Part shown: in pieces, positions 9,722 through 18,630 of the stretch
Layout: every line of letters begins with the position of its first letter
Position numbering within the stretch: the first letter of the stretch is position 1
NCBI GenBank assembly: GCA_029882515.1
Contig: JAOUKN010000012.1
Span: forward strand, 1 to 35,991
Reading direction: 5' to 3'
DNA: 35,991 bases
Source of the DNA: Candidatus Bathyarchaeota archaeon
Lineage (GTDB): Archaea > Thermoproteota > Bathyarchaeia > Bathyarchaeales > Bathyarchaeaceae
Program-made: the position numbers and the translations under genes
Notes under the pieces: generated by a model
The model's input: only the letters and a program-made list of their open reading frames with translations
Database searches by the model: none
What the model was told of the DNA's origin: nothing

Positions 9722-10555
9722 ATGTTAAGTGAAGTTAACATAGCACTTTCCCAGATTAGCCCTAAGATTGGAGACAAAAAACGCAACCTGAATCACATGA
9801 AAAAACAGATTAAACAAGCAAAGGAAAACGGTGCGAACCTAATTGTATTCCCAGAACTGGCACTAACAGGCTACACACTTCGAGACACCGTGTACGAATC
9901 AGCAGAACCTATCCCTGGACCGTCCACAAATCTCTTAACAGAAGTCGCAAAAAAAGAAAATATCCACATGATTTTCGGGATGGTAGAGAAGAGCCAAAAA
10001 GCCAATGCAGTCCTATACAACACTGCAGTTCTCTTAAGTCCAAAAGGCTTGGTAGGAAAATACCAAAAGATGCATCTGCCAACCCACAGCGTTTTTGAGG
10101 AGAAACGCTACTTCCGACTAGGTTATGAGTTACCTGTATTTGAAACAAACGTCGGAAAATTGGGGATAATAATCTGTTACGATGTGTTTTTCCCTGAAAC
10201 AGTTCGCTTGCTTAGACTAAAAGGCGCCCAACTCATCATCTGTATCTCAGCTTCACCAGCAGTACGGAGCAAGTTCTTCGAGGCACTTATTGTTGCCAGA
10301 GCAATTGAAAACACCGTCTTTCTGGCTTATGTGAACTTAGTTGGTATCGAAGACGGCTTGCAATTTTGGGGGGGAAGCAGACTCATAGCTCCAAACGGCA
10401 GTGTCATATCACAAGCTAAGTATGATGATGAAGACCTTGTGATAGGAAAAATTAATTATGGTGATCTGAAACGAATAGAAACCTTTGTACCCACTCTTCG
10501 TGACCTTCGACCAGAATTGTTTGGCTTCTTAAAGAAACAGGCAGAAAATCTGTGA
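9722..10555 (+). CDS. carbon-nitrogen hydrolase (nitrilase superfamily), candidate glutaminase for NAD synthesis
   Basis: 277 aa; intact Glu (FPELALTGY), Lys (KYQKMHLPTHSVFEEKRYF), Cys (GIIICYDVFFPE) triad. Confidence 0.92.
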   Translation: MLSEVNIALSQISPKIGDKKRNLNHMKKQIKQAKENGANLIVFPELALTGYTLRDTVYESAEPIPGPSTNLLTEVAKKENIHMIFGMVEKSQKANAVLYNTAVLLSPKGLVGKYQKMHLPTHSVFEEKRYFRLGYELPVFETNVGKLGIIICYDVFFPETVRLLRLKGAQLIICISASPAVRSKFFEALIVARAIENTVFLAYVNLVGIEDGLQFWGGSRLIAPNGSVISQAKYDDEDLVIGKINYGDLKRIETFVPTLRDLRPELFGFLKKQAENL

Positions 10556-10583
10556 AGAACGTATCTTCTGGAGTAGAAGATCC

Positions 10584-11756
10584 CTAGTTGAACGTTTTCA
10601 CAGCGTTTTCAATTCGATCCAAAGCTTCCCTAACCTTGTCATAGGCGGTAGCGTACGAGAAACGTAGATAACCCTCGCCATGTTCACCAAAGGAAGACCC
10701 TGCTACAGTCACCACCTTCTCCTTGTCGAAAAGGTAATCAGCAAATTTCTCAGATGATAACCCAAACTCTTTGACATTTGCAAATGCATAAAACGCTCCC
10801 TGAGGAAGAAGACATTGGAACCCCTCTATTTCATCAAGCCTTGAATGGAGCAGGTGGCGGCGTCTGTCAAACTCTTGGACCATGTTTTCAGTGAAGGTTT
10901 GTGGACCTTCTAGGGCTGCGACTGCGGCATATTGTGCTGGGGCATTTGTGCATGCGGCAACGTATTGATGACATTTTAACATGGAAGCAATTAATTCTTT
11001 GGGACCAAGTGCGTAACCGACACGAAAGCCCGTCATGGCATATGTTTTGGAGAAGGAGTTTACAACTATTGTGCGGTCTCGCATCCCACGAAATGTGGCT
11101 AAACAATGGTGCTTAACATTGTCATATAAGATTTTTTCGTAGACTTCATCAGAAATCACAATCAAATCACGTTCCACAGCTAGTTTGGCTAGACCCGCTA
11201 TGCTGTCATAAGACAAAACTGAACCTGTTGGATTGTTAGGAAAATTCAGAATCATCACACGTGATCTGTCCGTGATCAGTGATGTCACAACATTGGCATT
11301 AAGTCTGAAGCTATTTTCCTCACACAGAGGCATAGAGACCGGGACACCGCCCGCCATCAAAATGTTGGGCTCGTAACACACAAAACCTGGATTAGGAACC
11401 AAAACTTCATCACCAGGATTTATCAGCGCTGTTAAAGCCAAAAAAATTGCTTCGGTTCCTCCTGCTGTAACTAGAACCTCTGACTGCGGATCATACAACA
11501 AACCATAATCCTTTTTCGCTTTTTTCGCCAATCCCTCGCGCAGCTCGAGGATGCCCGCATTAGGCGTATAGTGCGTCTTGCCCTCATCCATAGCCTGCTT
11601 TGCAGCTTCCAAAACATGAGATGGAGAGACAAAGTCTGGCTCACCTACTCCCAAGCTGATGACATCGGGGTCTCCTTGTGCCAAGTCAAAAAGACGGCGA
11701 ATGCCAGAAGGCTTAATTCCACTTAGTCGTGTTGCGATTCTGACGCGTCTGGACAC
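10584..11756 (-). CDS. class I/II pyridoxal-phosphate aminotransferase (AspB-like)
   Basis: 390 aa; NFPNNPTGSVLS, VISDEVYEKILYD, NSFSKTYAMTGFRVGY. Confidence 0.93.
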   Translation of the reverse strand: MSRRVRIATRLSGIKPSGIRRLFDLAQGDPDVISLGVGEPDFVSPSHVLEAAKQAMDEGKTHYTPNAGILELREGLAKKAKKDYGLLYDPQSEVLVTAGGTEAIFLALTALINPGDEVLVPNPGFVCYEPNILMAGGVPVSMPLCEENSFRLNANVVTSLITDRSRVMILNFPNNPTGSVLSYDSIAGLAKLAVERDLIVISDEVYEKILYDNVKHHCLATFRGMRDRTIVVNSFSKTYAMTGFRVGYALGPKELIASMLKCHQYVAACTNAPAQYAAVAALEGPQTFTENMVQEFDRRRHLLHSRLDEIEGFQCLLPQGAFYAFANVKEFGLSSEKFADYLFDKEKVVTVAGSSFGEHGEGYLRFSYATAYDKVREALDRIENAVKTFN

Positions 11757-11919
11757 TGATCTTCACCTTTTCATGAGTTTCCCACGATGAAGGGTTTACA
11801 TTTGCCAATATTTGTGTAATACCTATATAAATTAGTTCAAAGCTGAACCTGTCATAAACCTTTTCTTTTCACCCGTATACAAAGTTGTATTCTCTAGGCG
11901 TCACGGATTGGTGTAAGAA

Positions 11920-12402
11920 ATGAAATTAAAGGAAAGCGTTCAAAAATGGGTAAGGGATTCCCTAGGAGACCCGATTGCAGAAATACTTGTAAAAAACAGC
12001 CATTTAACCAAAATACAGATTGAAACACTGTTAATCGACATATTAGCAGAAAATATCGTGGGAAAACCACTAAAATACGACGAAAAGGCCAGATTACGCC
12101 TATTAAAGGGAGGAATAAGCCGCGGTGCTTTCAATAGGACTCTAAAACAAGCTAAGAAAAATGTCATCAAATCAATTTACACTATAATCCTCCTTGGATA
12201 CTTGGGGATTTTTGAAAGCACCCAATTGGATCCCTACATAGAAGTTGCAAGCAAACTACAAACATACATAAAAGCTTACAAAGATATCTTAAAGGGAAAA
12301 AGGCTAACTAATGAACATGTAAGAATAATGAATATGCTTCGAGAGGAACTAGAAGATAGTCTAACATTGTTATCTAGCGGCTCCATTCCCAAAAATTTGT
12401 GA
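11920..12402 (+). CDS. conserved hypothetical, alpha-helical
   Basis: 160 aa ORF with upstream TATA-like and ATG start; no motif recognised. Confidence 0.6.
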   Translation: MKLKESVQKWVRDSLGDPIAEILVKNSHLTKIQIETLLIDILAENIVGKPLKYDEKARLRLLKGGISRGAFNRTLKQAKKNVIKSIYTIILLGYLGIFESTQLDPYIEVASKLQTYIKAYKDILKGKRLTNEHVRIMNMLREELEDSLTLLSSGSIPKNL

Positions 12403-12717
12403 TGTCACAGATCACAGATTACCTAATACAAAATATCTACCTAAGTACAGTTCGCGAATTAGCATCATTAAGTGAAGAACTGTTTTGGACCCTCTTTGCA
12501 AAAATACGCTTAAAAACAACCAGATCGTAACAATTCTTCAGCGGTATATCTATACTCTTCAACTCAACAAACTATGAGCTACTACTGACACATACTCTTG
12601 TCATAAACGTGACTTGTGATGTCACATTATGATCTACGCCTTTTATCACCATAATCTTTAAGTTTCCCTATGGGCAATGTGATGTGTGATGTCTTATGCA
12701 CATCACAAGTGATCACA
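12398..12717. promoter_or_regulatory. array of TGTGATGTCACA-type palindromic sites upstream of HTH gene
   Basis: TTGTGATGTCACA at 12397-12409 and 12614-12626; inverted repeat TGTGATGTG (12678-12686)/CACATCACA (12699-12707); GTGATCAC at 12709-12716. Confidence 0.6.
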
Positions 12718-12760
12718 TTCGAATCACAATCATACCAAACCATTTGGAGAATATTTCTAC

Positions 12761-13468
12761 TTGTTCGATCTAACCTTGTTGGTTGCGATTCTTCTATTAT
12801 TTGTGACGGTGGTCGCATCTGCGCTATATTACAAGAAAATAAGAAAAGTTCAGACGAAATATGAAGAAGCGAAAGGTATCGTTGGTGACGTAGTCATAAG
12901 TTTCAATGCAGACATGGAGAGGGAGAGGCAAGAACTTTCAGTTATCTCCAACAAAATGGGAGTGTTACTTTCAGAGAACAAGCACCTCCAAAAGAAAATA
13001 GAAAGCCACAGTGACCAATTGAGAAAGCTTGCAACCAGAATAGAAGTTCCAGAGTTGGACCCAAACCTTTCCACACAGTTAGAAGAACTTCAAAAAAACA
13101 TTACAAATCTAATGAACAGTCATAAACGCATTGACTGGCGAGTTACAAAGATTGAGCAAGTAAACCCACAGGCCTCTGCACCCCAAGAAACGAAAATAGA
13201 AACGGCTATTCCTATAAGGCGAGAAAAAGCTTTAGCCTCGCTGACACAAACGGAGCTGGAAGTATTAGAAGTTCTTGCAAAGGAAGGAAGGAAAACTGCT
13301 CCAGAAATAAAGGAGAAAATAAATCTTACAAGAGAACACACCGCCCGCTTAATGAAGAATCTCTACGAAAGAGGTTATTTAGAACGACGCACAGAAAAAA
13401 TCCCTTATTCTTACAGCATTAAAGATGAGATGCTAAAGATCTTGAAGAAGGCATCAGAGTCACAGTAA
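12761..13468 (+). CDS. membrane-anchored coiled-coil protein with C-terminal winged-helix (MarR-like) domain
   Basis: 235 aa; N-terminal TM (FDLTLLVAILLLFVTVVASALYY), coiled coil, then TQTELEVLEVLAKEGRKTAPEIKEKINLTREHTARLMKNLYERGYLERR; TTG start with GGAGA upstream. Confidence 0.8.
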   Translation: MFDLTLLVAILLLFVTVVASALYYKKIRKVQTKYEEAKGIVGDVVISFNADMERERQELSVISNKMGVLLSENKHLQKKIESHSDQLRKLATRIEVPELDPNLSTQLEELQKNITNLMNSHKRIDWRVTKIEQVNPQASAPQETKIETAIPIRREKALASLTQTELEVLEVLAKEGRKTAPEIKEKINLTREHTARLMKNLYERGYLERRTEKIPYSYSIKDEMLKILKKASESQ

Positions 13469-13482
13469 AAGTTTTCAGATGA

Positions 13483-15030
13483 CTATTCCAACGATTCTCC
13501 GGCTCTGCGAATTTTTCGAAGTTTTTCATCCATCTCAGCAAGGGAACTCGATTGAGGAAGGTTATAATCAACTTTTTCTGAATCTGCCTCCAGATATTCT
13601 GGATAGTGAATAATCTTTACTGGAACCGCAAAGCGAATTTTAGGCTCAGAAATAAGCAATGCCTCGCCAACATCCAGCATCTTTATCTCAGTGTCGCTGT
13701 ACTCAAGATACGGCGTATTTTCCGTAACGTAAGTTCTGTCGCGGCGTAACTCTGTCTTCATGATGACTTTAGTCCAAAGCTCGGCAAAGACATTGAGATT
13801 TATTCTTGAAGGCCGTGGTGTCACAGCATTCAGTCCAACACGGTATTTACGATATGTCAGGGCGATGTCAGAGAATATGGTTTTGGGTAGAGATGGATCG
13901 AGGAATTCGTGAGCCTCTTCTAAGGTTATTAGCACTGTAGGAAGCTTTTTCCATTTCTCGAAATTACCTTCCCACATACGTTTATAGTGAAGAGAGACAC
14001 TGGAGGCCGTGAGGCATGTTACATGGTGTTGTTCCTCGAAACTGATTCCCGAAATATCGATCAGACAGGTGATGCCTTTGCTTACATTCTGAACCACATC
14101 GTCAACGAAACTATAGTCAGAGGGTGGGAAAAGGTCTAGAGAGAGACTTGAAAGTTTTAGCATAAGGGCATCTATAACAGCCTTGCTCTTGTAGTCCGTG
14201 AGCCCGGCCACTCCTTTGTAGCCTTCTCTAACATAGGCTTCGCGCGACTGTTCTATCCAAGTTCTCCCTAACTTTTTGTAAAGTTTTTGAGCAAGCCTTA
14301 CTTGATGCTGCGTGATGTCGGGAAAAAGTGTTCGAAGTTTATAGGGGTGGACTGTATAAAGACCCACAAGCATCTTCTTCTCTCTAGCAGAGTAGTAACG
14401 AACTCTGGTGTGAAAGAGTTGATGATCGCGCAAGCCCCGTTGAGGAGTTATTCCCCTCCCGTCCAGAAGCTGTCCAGCAAAGTCAAAGATTAGACCCACA
14501 GTACGTGGACTTGAATCTATGATCCGCGCATTAAGCATTAATTCACAATTCGTTTTTCCAGAACCTGTCATCCCGAACATGCCCATCATCAGAGGTATAG
14601 CCTCAACACTTATGCCCACAGTACCAAGCACTTGTTCGCCAGAGCGCAAACGTGCTATCTCTAAATCCCCACCAAGTCTCAAAACCGAATAATCTTCTTG
14701 GCTCGTTGTGTGTACTTTGTCCATGTAATCTGGATTAAAAGTTGGAGAACGAATCCTCTTACCACCTTTTTCAAGAAAGAGAATTGCATCAACATGCCTG
14801 TAGCTGGAGTATGGTCCAAAGGATTCCTTTCCTTCTGCTTCACGGAGTTGTTCGTCCGTTTTCAGCGTGGAGGAACTCCCAGCGTCCACGATGCGTGCAT
14901 AGAAGCTTTTGCTGGCTGAATCTATCCTAACTATCTGACCAAATGAGAGGTTGGTTCCTCTATTGAGGAAGAAGGAAACCTTATCTCCTTTTACTTCACG
15001 GATAAACCCTACAGGTTCAGACATGTTCAA
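13483..15030 (-). CDS. herA: HerA-family DNA translocase ATPase
   Basis: 515 aa; N-terminal HAS-barrel-like, Walker A GMTGSGKT, Walker B TVLITLEEAHEF. Confidence 0.88.
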   Translation of the reverse strand: MNMSEPVGFIREVKGDKVSFFLNRGTNLSFGQIVRIDSASKSFYARIVDAGSSSTLKTDEQLREAEGKESFGPYSSYRHVDAILFLEKGGKRIRSPTFNPDYMDKVHTTSQEDYSVLRLGGDLEIARLRSGEQVLGTVGISVEAIPLMMGMFGMTGSGKTNCELMLNARIIDSSPRTVGLIFDFAGQLLDGRGITPQRGLRDHQLFHTRVRYYSAREKKMLVGLYTVHPYKLRTLFPDITQHQVRLAQKLYKKLGRTWIEQSREAYVREGYKGVAGLTDYKSKAVIDALMLKLSSLSLDLFPPSDYSFVDDVVQNVSKGITCLIDISGISFEEQHHVTCLTASSVSLHYKRMWEGNFEKWKKLPTVLITLEEAHEFLDPSLPKTIFSDIALTYRKYRVGLNAVTPRPSRINLNVFAELWTKVIMKTELRRDRTYVTENTPYLEYSDTEIKMLDVGEALLISEPKIRFAVPVKIIHYPEYLEADSEKVDYNLPQSSSLAEMDEKLRKIRRAGESLE

Positions 15031-16030
15031 TCCACTCCCACTGAAACGGATGTTTTACGCCATGCAGTTCATCTGGGAAATTACATGACACTTCTTCCAT
15101 GCGAAGTACATCCAACAAATCAGCGGTAGCCAGCGTTTCCTCAACTTGATCATGATAGTGAAGAAGTTTTGAGTCGGACGGCCCAGAAAAATCGTGAGCA
15201 AGCCAAAGGGTGACAGGATATCCGAGGCACCTTGGGTCTTCTGAGATGGAAATGAGCGGGGAAAGTAGTTCGTTTATTTCATACTTAGTTAGGTAGTCCA
15301 TTATATCACACCGAAAAACGCGTGGACTTTCTTCATATAATTTCACAACAGAAATATCACCATACAAAGTTTGATCTTTGTTTGCCTTCCTAATGGGATG
15401 GTAAACCCACACCCCATAGGGTGAAAGCATGGTCGTAGTAGCCACAAAATCCCTACCCTTATCATCGTGAAGCAAAGGAGAGTTCTTGCTTATAGCTAAA
15501 AGGTTGATCCCCTCTTTTTTGCATTCTTCGTATAGTGACACGCGGAATTTCCTTTCTCCACCAAAGTAAGCTCCACCGTCTAATAGAAGGTAATTACTAC
15601 GACCATTGGTATGGTCGTAGTAAGGCGTTGTAATCCTTCCACGAAGAAGCTTTAGACCCATTTGGCTTTCTAACTCAATTCTGAAGTCCTTTAAGAAGTT
15701 ACTACGACCATACGCGTCTCCAATTACAGTGCACATTCTTTCTTCATAGCCCCAGTCCACGTTGCGTCCTTCCACAGAAGCATACGCCGCTCGCATGAGG
15801 TAAACGCCCCAGTTATTTGCTCTTTTTAATGTCCTTGTTGAGCAGTCTACAGCCATGAAATGTACGTCGCAGTTTTTCATTTTTTTCAAAGGCTTTATTT
15901 TAGACTTATCAGGGGTAATTGCTATTACAGGTTCTTTCCTAACTTCATGGAAGCCTATTGCGCGCCCTTTGTTAACGTAGTCACCAAGTTTTTTCTTCAT
16001 CTCTTCTAGGTCTTCGATTATTTTTCTCAT
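15017..16030 (-). CDS. nurA: NurA-domain nuclease
   Basis: 337 aa; MAVDCSTRTLKRANNWGVYLMRAAYASV, LLLDGGAYFGG, LLAISKNS, LAHDFSG; overlaps herA by 14 bp. Confidence 0.75.
   Translation of the reverse strand: MRKIIEDLEEMKKKLGDYVNKGRAIGFHEVRKEPVIAITPDKSKIKPLKKMKNCDVHFMAVDCSTRTLKRANNWGVYLMRAAYASVEGRNVDWGYEERMCTVIGDAYGRSNFLKDFRIELESQMGLKLLRGRITTPYYDHTNGRSNYLLLDGGAYFGGERKFRVSLYEECKKEGINLLAISKNSPLLHDDKGRDFVATTTMLSPYGVWVYHPIRKANKDQTLYGDISVVKLYEESPRVFRCDIMDYLTKYEINELLSPLISISEDPRCLGYPVTLWLAHDFSGPSDSKLLHYHDQVEETLATADLLDVLRMEEVSCNFPDELHGVKHPFQWEWIEHV
15429..15711. repeat. four copies of TTACTACGACCAT (both orientations) inside nurA
   Basis: ATGGTCGTAGTA 15429-15440; TTACTACGACCAT 15594-15606; ATGGTCGTAGTAA 15611-15623; TTACTACGACCAT 15699-15711. 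The middle pair forms a perfect 13-bp inverted repeat with TGGT loop. Confidence 0.95.
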
Positions 16031-16106
16031 TTGACCTCTCTCTCAGAACCCCTGTAAAGATTCTCTTTGATATCATGAGATGGAATGTCATTAATCTGAC
16101 TGACTG

Positions 16107-16553
16107 TTATTTATTATCTTTCATAAAACTTAATGTGCTCCGCGATATCTCAGTCACCATTCTGTACCGCAGATGTTGAGACATCTTATTTCGGATCACA
16201 AAACCACGATCAGCCATTCTGGATAGATAAGTTGAAACCGTGCTTAGGCTAATTGGTTCCTTCAACTTCTCTTCATACAAAGTTTGAACGTCACGAGATA
16301 AAAACCAAACAACTGGAAAATTCTCCTTAACAATATAACAAACTTTGTCAAACTTTGACAGTTCAGAATAGCCTTGACCTAACTCAGAATTGGCTCTTGG
16401 CATGCCTCCCAACAACTCAACAATATCGAGTAGGCGGAGGGCCTTGTCTCTTGTTACATGTCCCTGAAACGTCACAGTATAACGGTTTCCATCTCCATCA
16501 AAGACTTCCACCCGCACTTTTCTAGCAGGCATCCCTTTGCACCAATCAACCAA
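16107..16553 (-). CDS. winged-helix domain protein
   Basis: 148 aa; C-terminal EEKLKEPISLSTVSTYLSRMADRGFVIRNKMSQHLRYRM resembles wHTH with wing. Confidence 0.65.
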   Translation of the reverse strand: MVDWCKGMPARKVRVEVFDGDGNRYTVTFQGHVTRDKALRLLDIVELLGGMPRANSELGQGYSELSKFDKVCYIVKENFPVVWFLSRDVQTLYEEKLKEPISLSTVSTYLSRMADRGFVIRNKMSQHLRYRMVTEISRSTLSFMKDNK

Positions 16554-16730
16554 ATCCTTTACAACTTAACACTTCACACGTTATAGAAGTTGCGGTTAAG
16601 AGTTGAGATGAAAAAACGCCAAAAACTGTTTAAACAGCAAAAATAAGCCAAAAATTCACTTTGTCAAGTTCACAGCCTTCACGTGGAACACCAAAGAAGC
16701 AAAAGAGAATAGAAATGGACTGCTATCAGT

Positions 16731-16760
16731 TTTCCACAGGAAGGTGAGGGGTCTCCCCTC
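16731..16760 (+). promoter_or_regulatory. ORB-like origin recognition box A
   Basis: TTTCCACAGGAAGGTGAGGGGTCTCCCCTC. Confidence 0.65.
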
Positions 16761-16961
16761 TACAAAAAAGAGCTTTATAATAAGCAATAAACAAGAAATG
16801 AAGGCGAAATACTTCCGCTAATAAGATTAATTTCACTATCACTTCACTAAAATGTTAAAACACAACAGAGAAAACAATTCGATTCTAACTATCCAACGCT
16901 TGTAGGGGTATGCTATGAAAAGTCAATTAATTAATATACCCCACGGATATACAAATACACC

Positions 16962-16984
16962 AACCCCTTGATTTCCACTGCACC
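16962..16984 (-). promoter_or_regulatory. ORB-like origin recognition box B (inverted)
   Basis: Reverse complement reads TGGTGCAGTGGAAATCAAGGGGTT. Confidence 0.7.
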
Positions 16985-17144
16985 ATTTTTATCCAGAAAT
17001 AAGACGAGGTAACCTTTGAAAAGTGTTTTTTGTTAACTCTAAAGTCTTTTATAAAAATTATTAAAATAAGAAATTTAACGTAAAGACATGGGATGCTATT
17101 CTTTTTAATAAAAGAATACTCTTCACCCTCTTTTTCAGAAGCTA

Positions 17145-17175
17145 TCTCCAAGGGAAACAAAGGGGTGGACCCCTT
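17145..17175 (+). promoter_or_regulatory. ORB-like origin recognition box C
   Basis: TCTCCAAGGGAAACAAAGGGGTGGACCCCTT. Confidence 0.75.
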
Positions 17176-17276
17176 CTTCAGGTTTTTCTGAGTTGTGTTT
17201 AGTTTTTTGTATGAGAGTTCTTATTTTTCAATGGAGAGTTCTACGTTTCTTCTGTAATTCTACAGAGGAAACAGAC

Positions 17277-18554
17277 ATGACTAGTCATACTAACCACACA
17301 GTGTTAGACAATGTTTTCCAAAGATTTTTGAATGGCCCAAGCGTTTTTAAGGATCGGGATGTTCTACGTCACGACTATGTTCCAGAAAAATTACCGCATC
17401 GAGAGCAGCAGATCCGTTGTTTTGGAGAAATAGTTGCTCCAGTTCTACGCGGGTCACGGTGCTCAAACGTATTCATCTATGGAAAAACTGGGACTGGGAA
17501 AACTGCGGTTGTAAAATTTGTGTTGAACACACTTGTCCAAAGGGCTCGACAGTTTGGTGCTATTGTGAAGATTTGTTACGTTAATTGCCGACTAATCGGC
17601 ACAGAATATCGGATTCTTTCTAATTTATGCGCGGCACTTGGCGCAAAAGTACCCTTTACTGGTCTGGCGGTTGGAGAAGTGTATGAGAGATTTAAAAAAA
17701 CCCTGAACCAAAGAAAAATCCTCTTCATTGCTGTTTTAGATGAAATTGATGCCCTTATACACGCTAGAGGTGATGTTCTACTGTATGAGTTAACAAGAAT
17801 AAATGGGTGTCTTTGCTCTAGTAAAACTTCTATCGTAGGAATCTCTAATGATCTCCGGTTTAAAGAATTCTTAGATCCAAGAGTTCTCAGCTCACTGAGT
17901 GAAGAAGAGATAGTTTTTAGGCCTTACGATGCAGCTGAACTACGAGACATTCTTTCAGATCGTGCTTGGCTCGCGTTTCAAAAGGGGGCGTTGCTTGAAG
18001 GGTCAATAGATCTATGTGCGGCACTTGCTGCAGCAGAGCACGGTGATGCGAGACGTGCGTTAGATTTACTCCGGGTGGCTGGTGAAGTCGCTGAACGAAA
18101 GGGAGAGTCTCTAGTGACTGAGGGTCATATACGGCAAGCCGAGAGAAGGATTGAGCATGATCAGACTGTGGAAGCTTTGAAGAATCTTCCTCTTCACTCA
18201 AAACTTGTCTTGTGTAGTGTTTACCTTCTAGGCAAGGTGAAGATCAGTTCTGCTATTACTGGTGATATCTATGAGATCTACCGTGAACTCTGCGATCTTT
18301 CAGGGCTCTCACCTTTGACACAAAGGCGTGTGAGTAGTTTGGTTAACGAATTGGACGTAATAGGACTGTTGAATACTCGGGTCGTCAGTATGGGGCGTTA
18401 TGGACGTACGAGAAAAACTCGTCTAAGCGTTGCTAGGGGGCTTATTAGGGAAGTTTTTACGTCTGATGGTAGACTCAGGGGTCTTGTGGACCATGCACCA
18501 AAATGTTTTTCAACAATTTCGAGTAGTCGGGGCCGAAGACGGTTGCCCCTCTAA
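17277..18554 (+). CDS. cdc6: Orc1/Cdc6 replication initiator
   Basis: AAA+ Walker A GKTGTGKT, Walker B FIAVLDEIDAL, sensor SIVGISND, ALDLLRVAGEVAER, C-terminal winged helix; likely start MTSHTN at 17277. Confidence 0.95.
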   Translation: MTSHTNHTVLDNVFQRFLNGPSVFKDRDVLRHDYVPEKLPHREQQIRCFGEIVAPVLRGSRCSNVFIYGKTGTGKTAVVKFVLNTLVQRARQFGAIVKICYVNCRLIGTEYRILSNLCAALGAKVPFTGLAVGEVYERFKKTLNQRKILFIAVLDEIDALIHARGDVLLYELTRINGCLCSSKTSIVGISNDLRFKEFLDPRVLSSLSEEEIVFRPYDAAELRDILSDRAWLAFQKGALLEGSIDLCAALAAAEHGDARRALDLLRVAGEVAERKGESLVTEGHIRQAERRIEHDQTVEALKNLPLHSKLVLCSVYLLGKVKISSAITGDIYEIYRELCDLSGLSPLTQRRVSSLVNELDVIGLLNTRVVSMGRYGRTRKTRLSVARGLIREVFTSDGRLRGLVDHAPKCFSTISSSRGRRRLPL

Positions 18555-18630
18555 GAAGATACTAGATTATGACCATTCAGAAACCCTTTTCGTGGATGTT
18601 TTGTTGGATCATAATTGAATGATTTTTTAG

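Larger units (their letters stand above)
16560..17276. other. candidate chromosomal replication origin (oriC)
   Basis: Non-coding ~0.7 kb A/T-rich region directly upstream of orc1/cdc6, with three ORB-like elements in opposing orientation and A/T tracts (17049-17120). Confidence 0.75.

Noticed and set aside
10086-10110. AGCGTTT...AAACGCT inverted repeat in the nitrilase gene
   Set aside because: Short 7-bp arms in coding sequence, single occurrence; expected by chance.
16677-16699. Fourth ORB-like site TTCACGTGGAACACCAAAGAAG
   Set aside because: Lacks the GGGGT G-string and has altered spacing; too weak to count.
16891-16910. ATCCAACGCTTGTAGGGGTA as an ORB
   Set aside because: G-string present but the GGAA half is absent and the spacing is 2 bp shorter.
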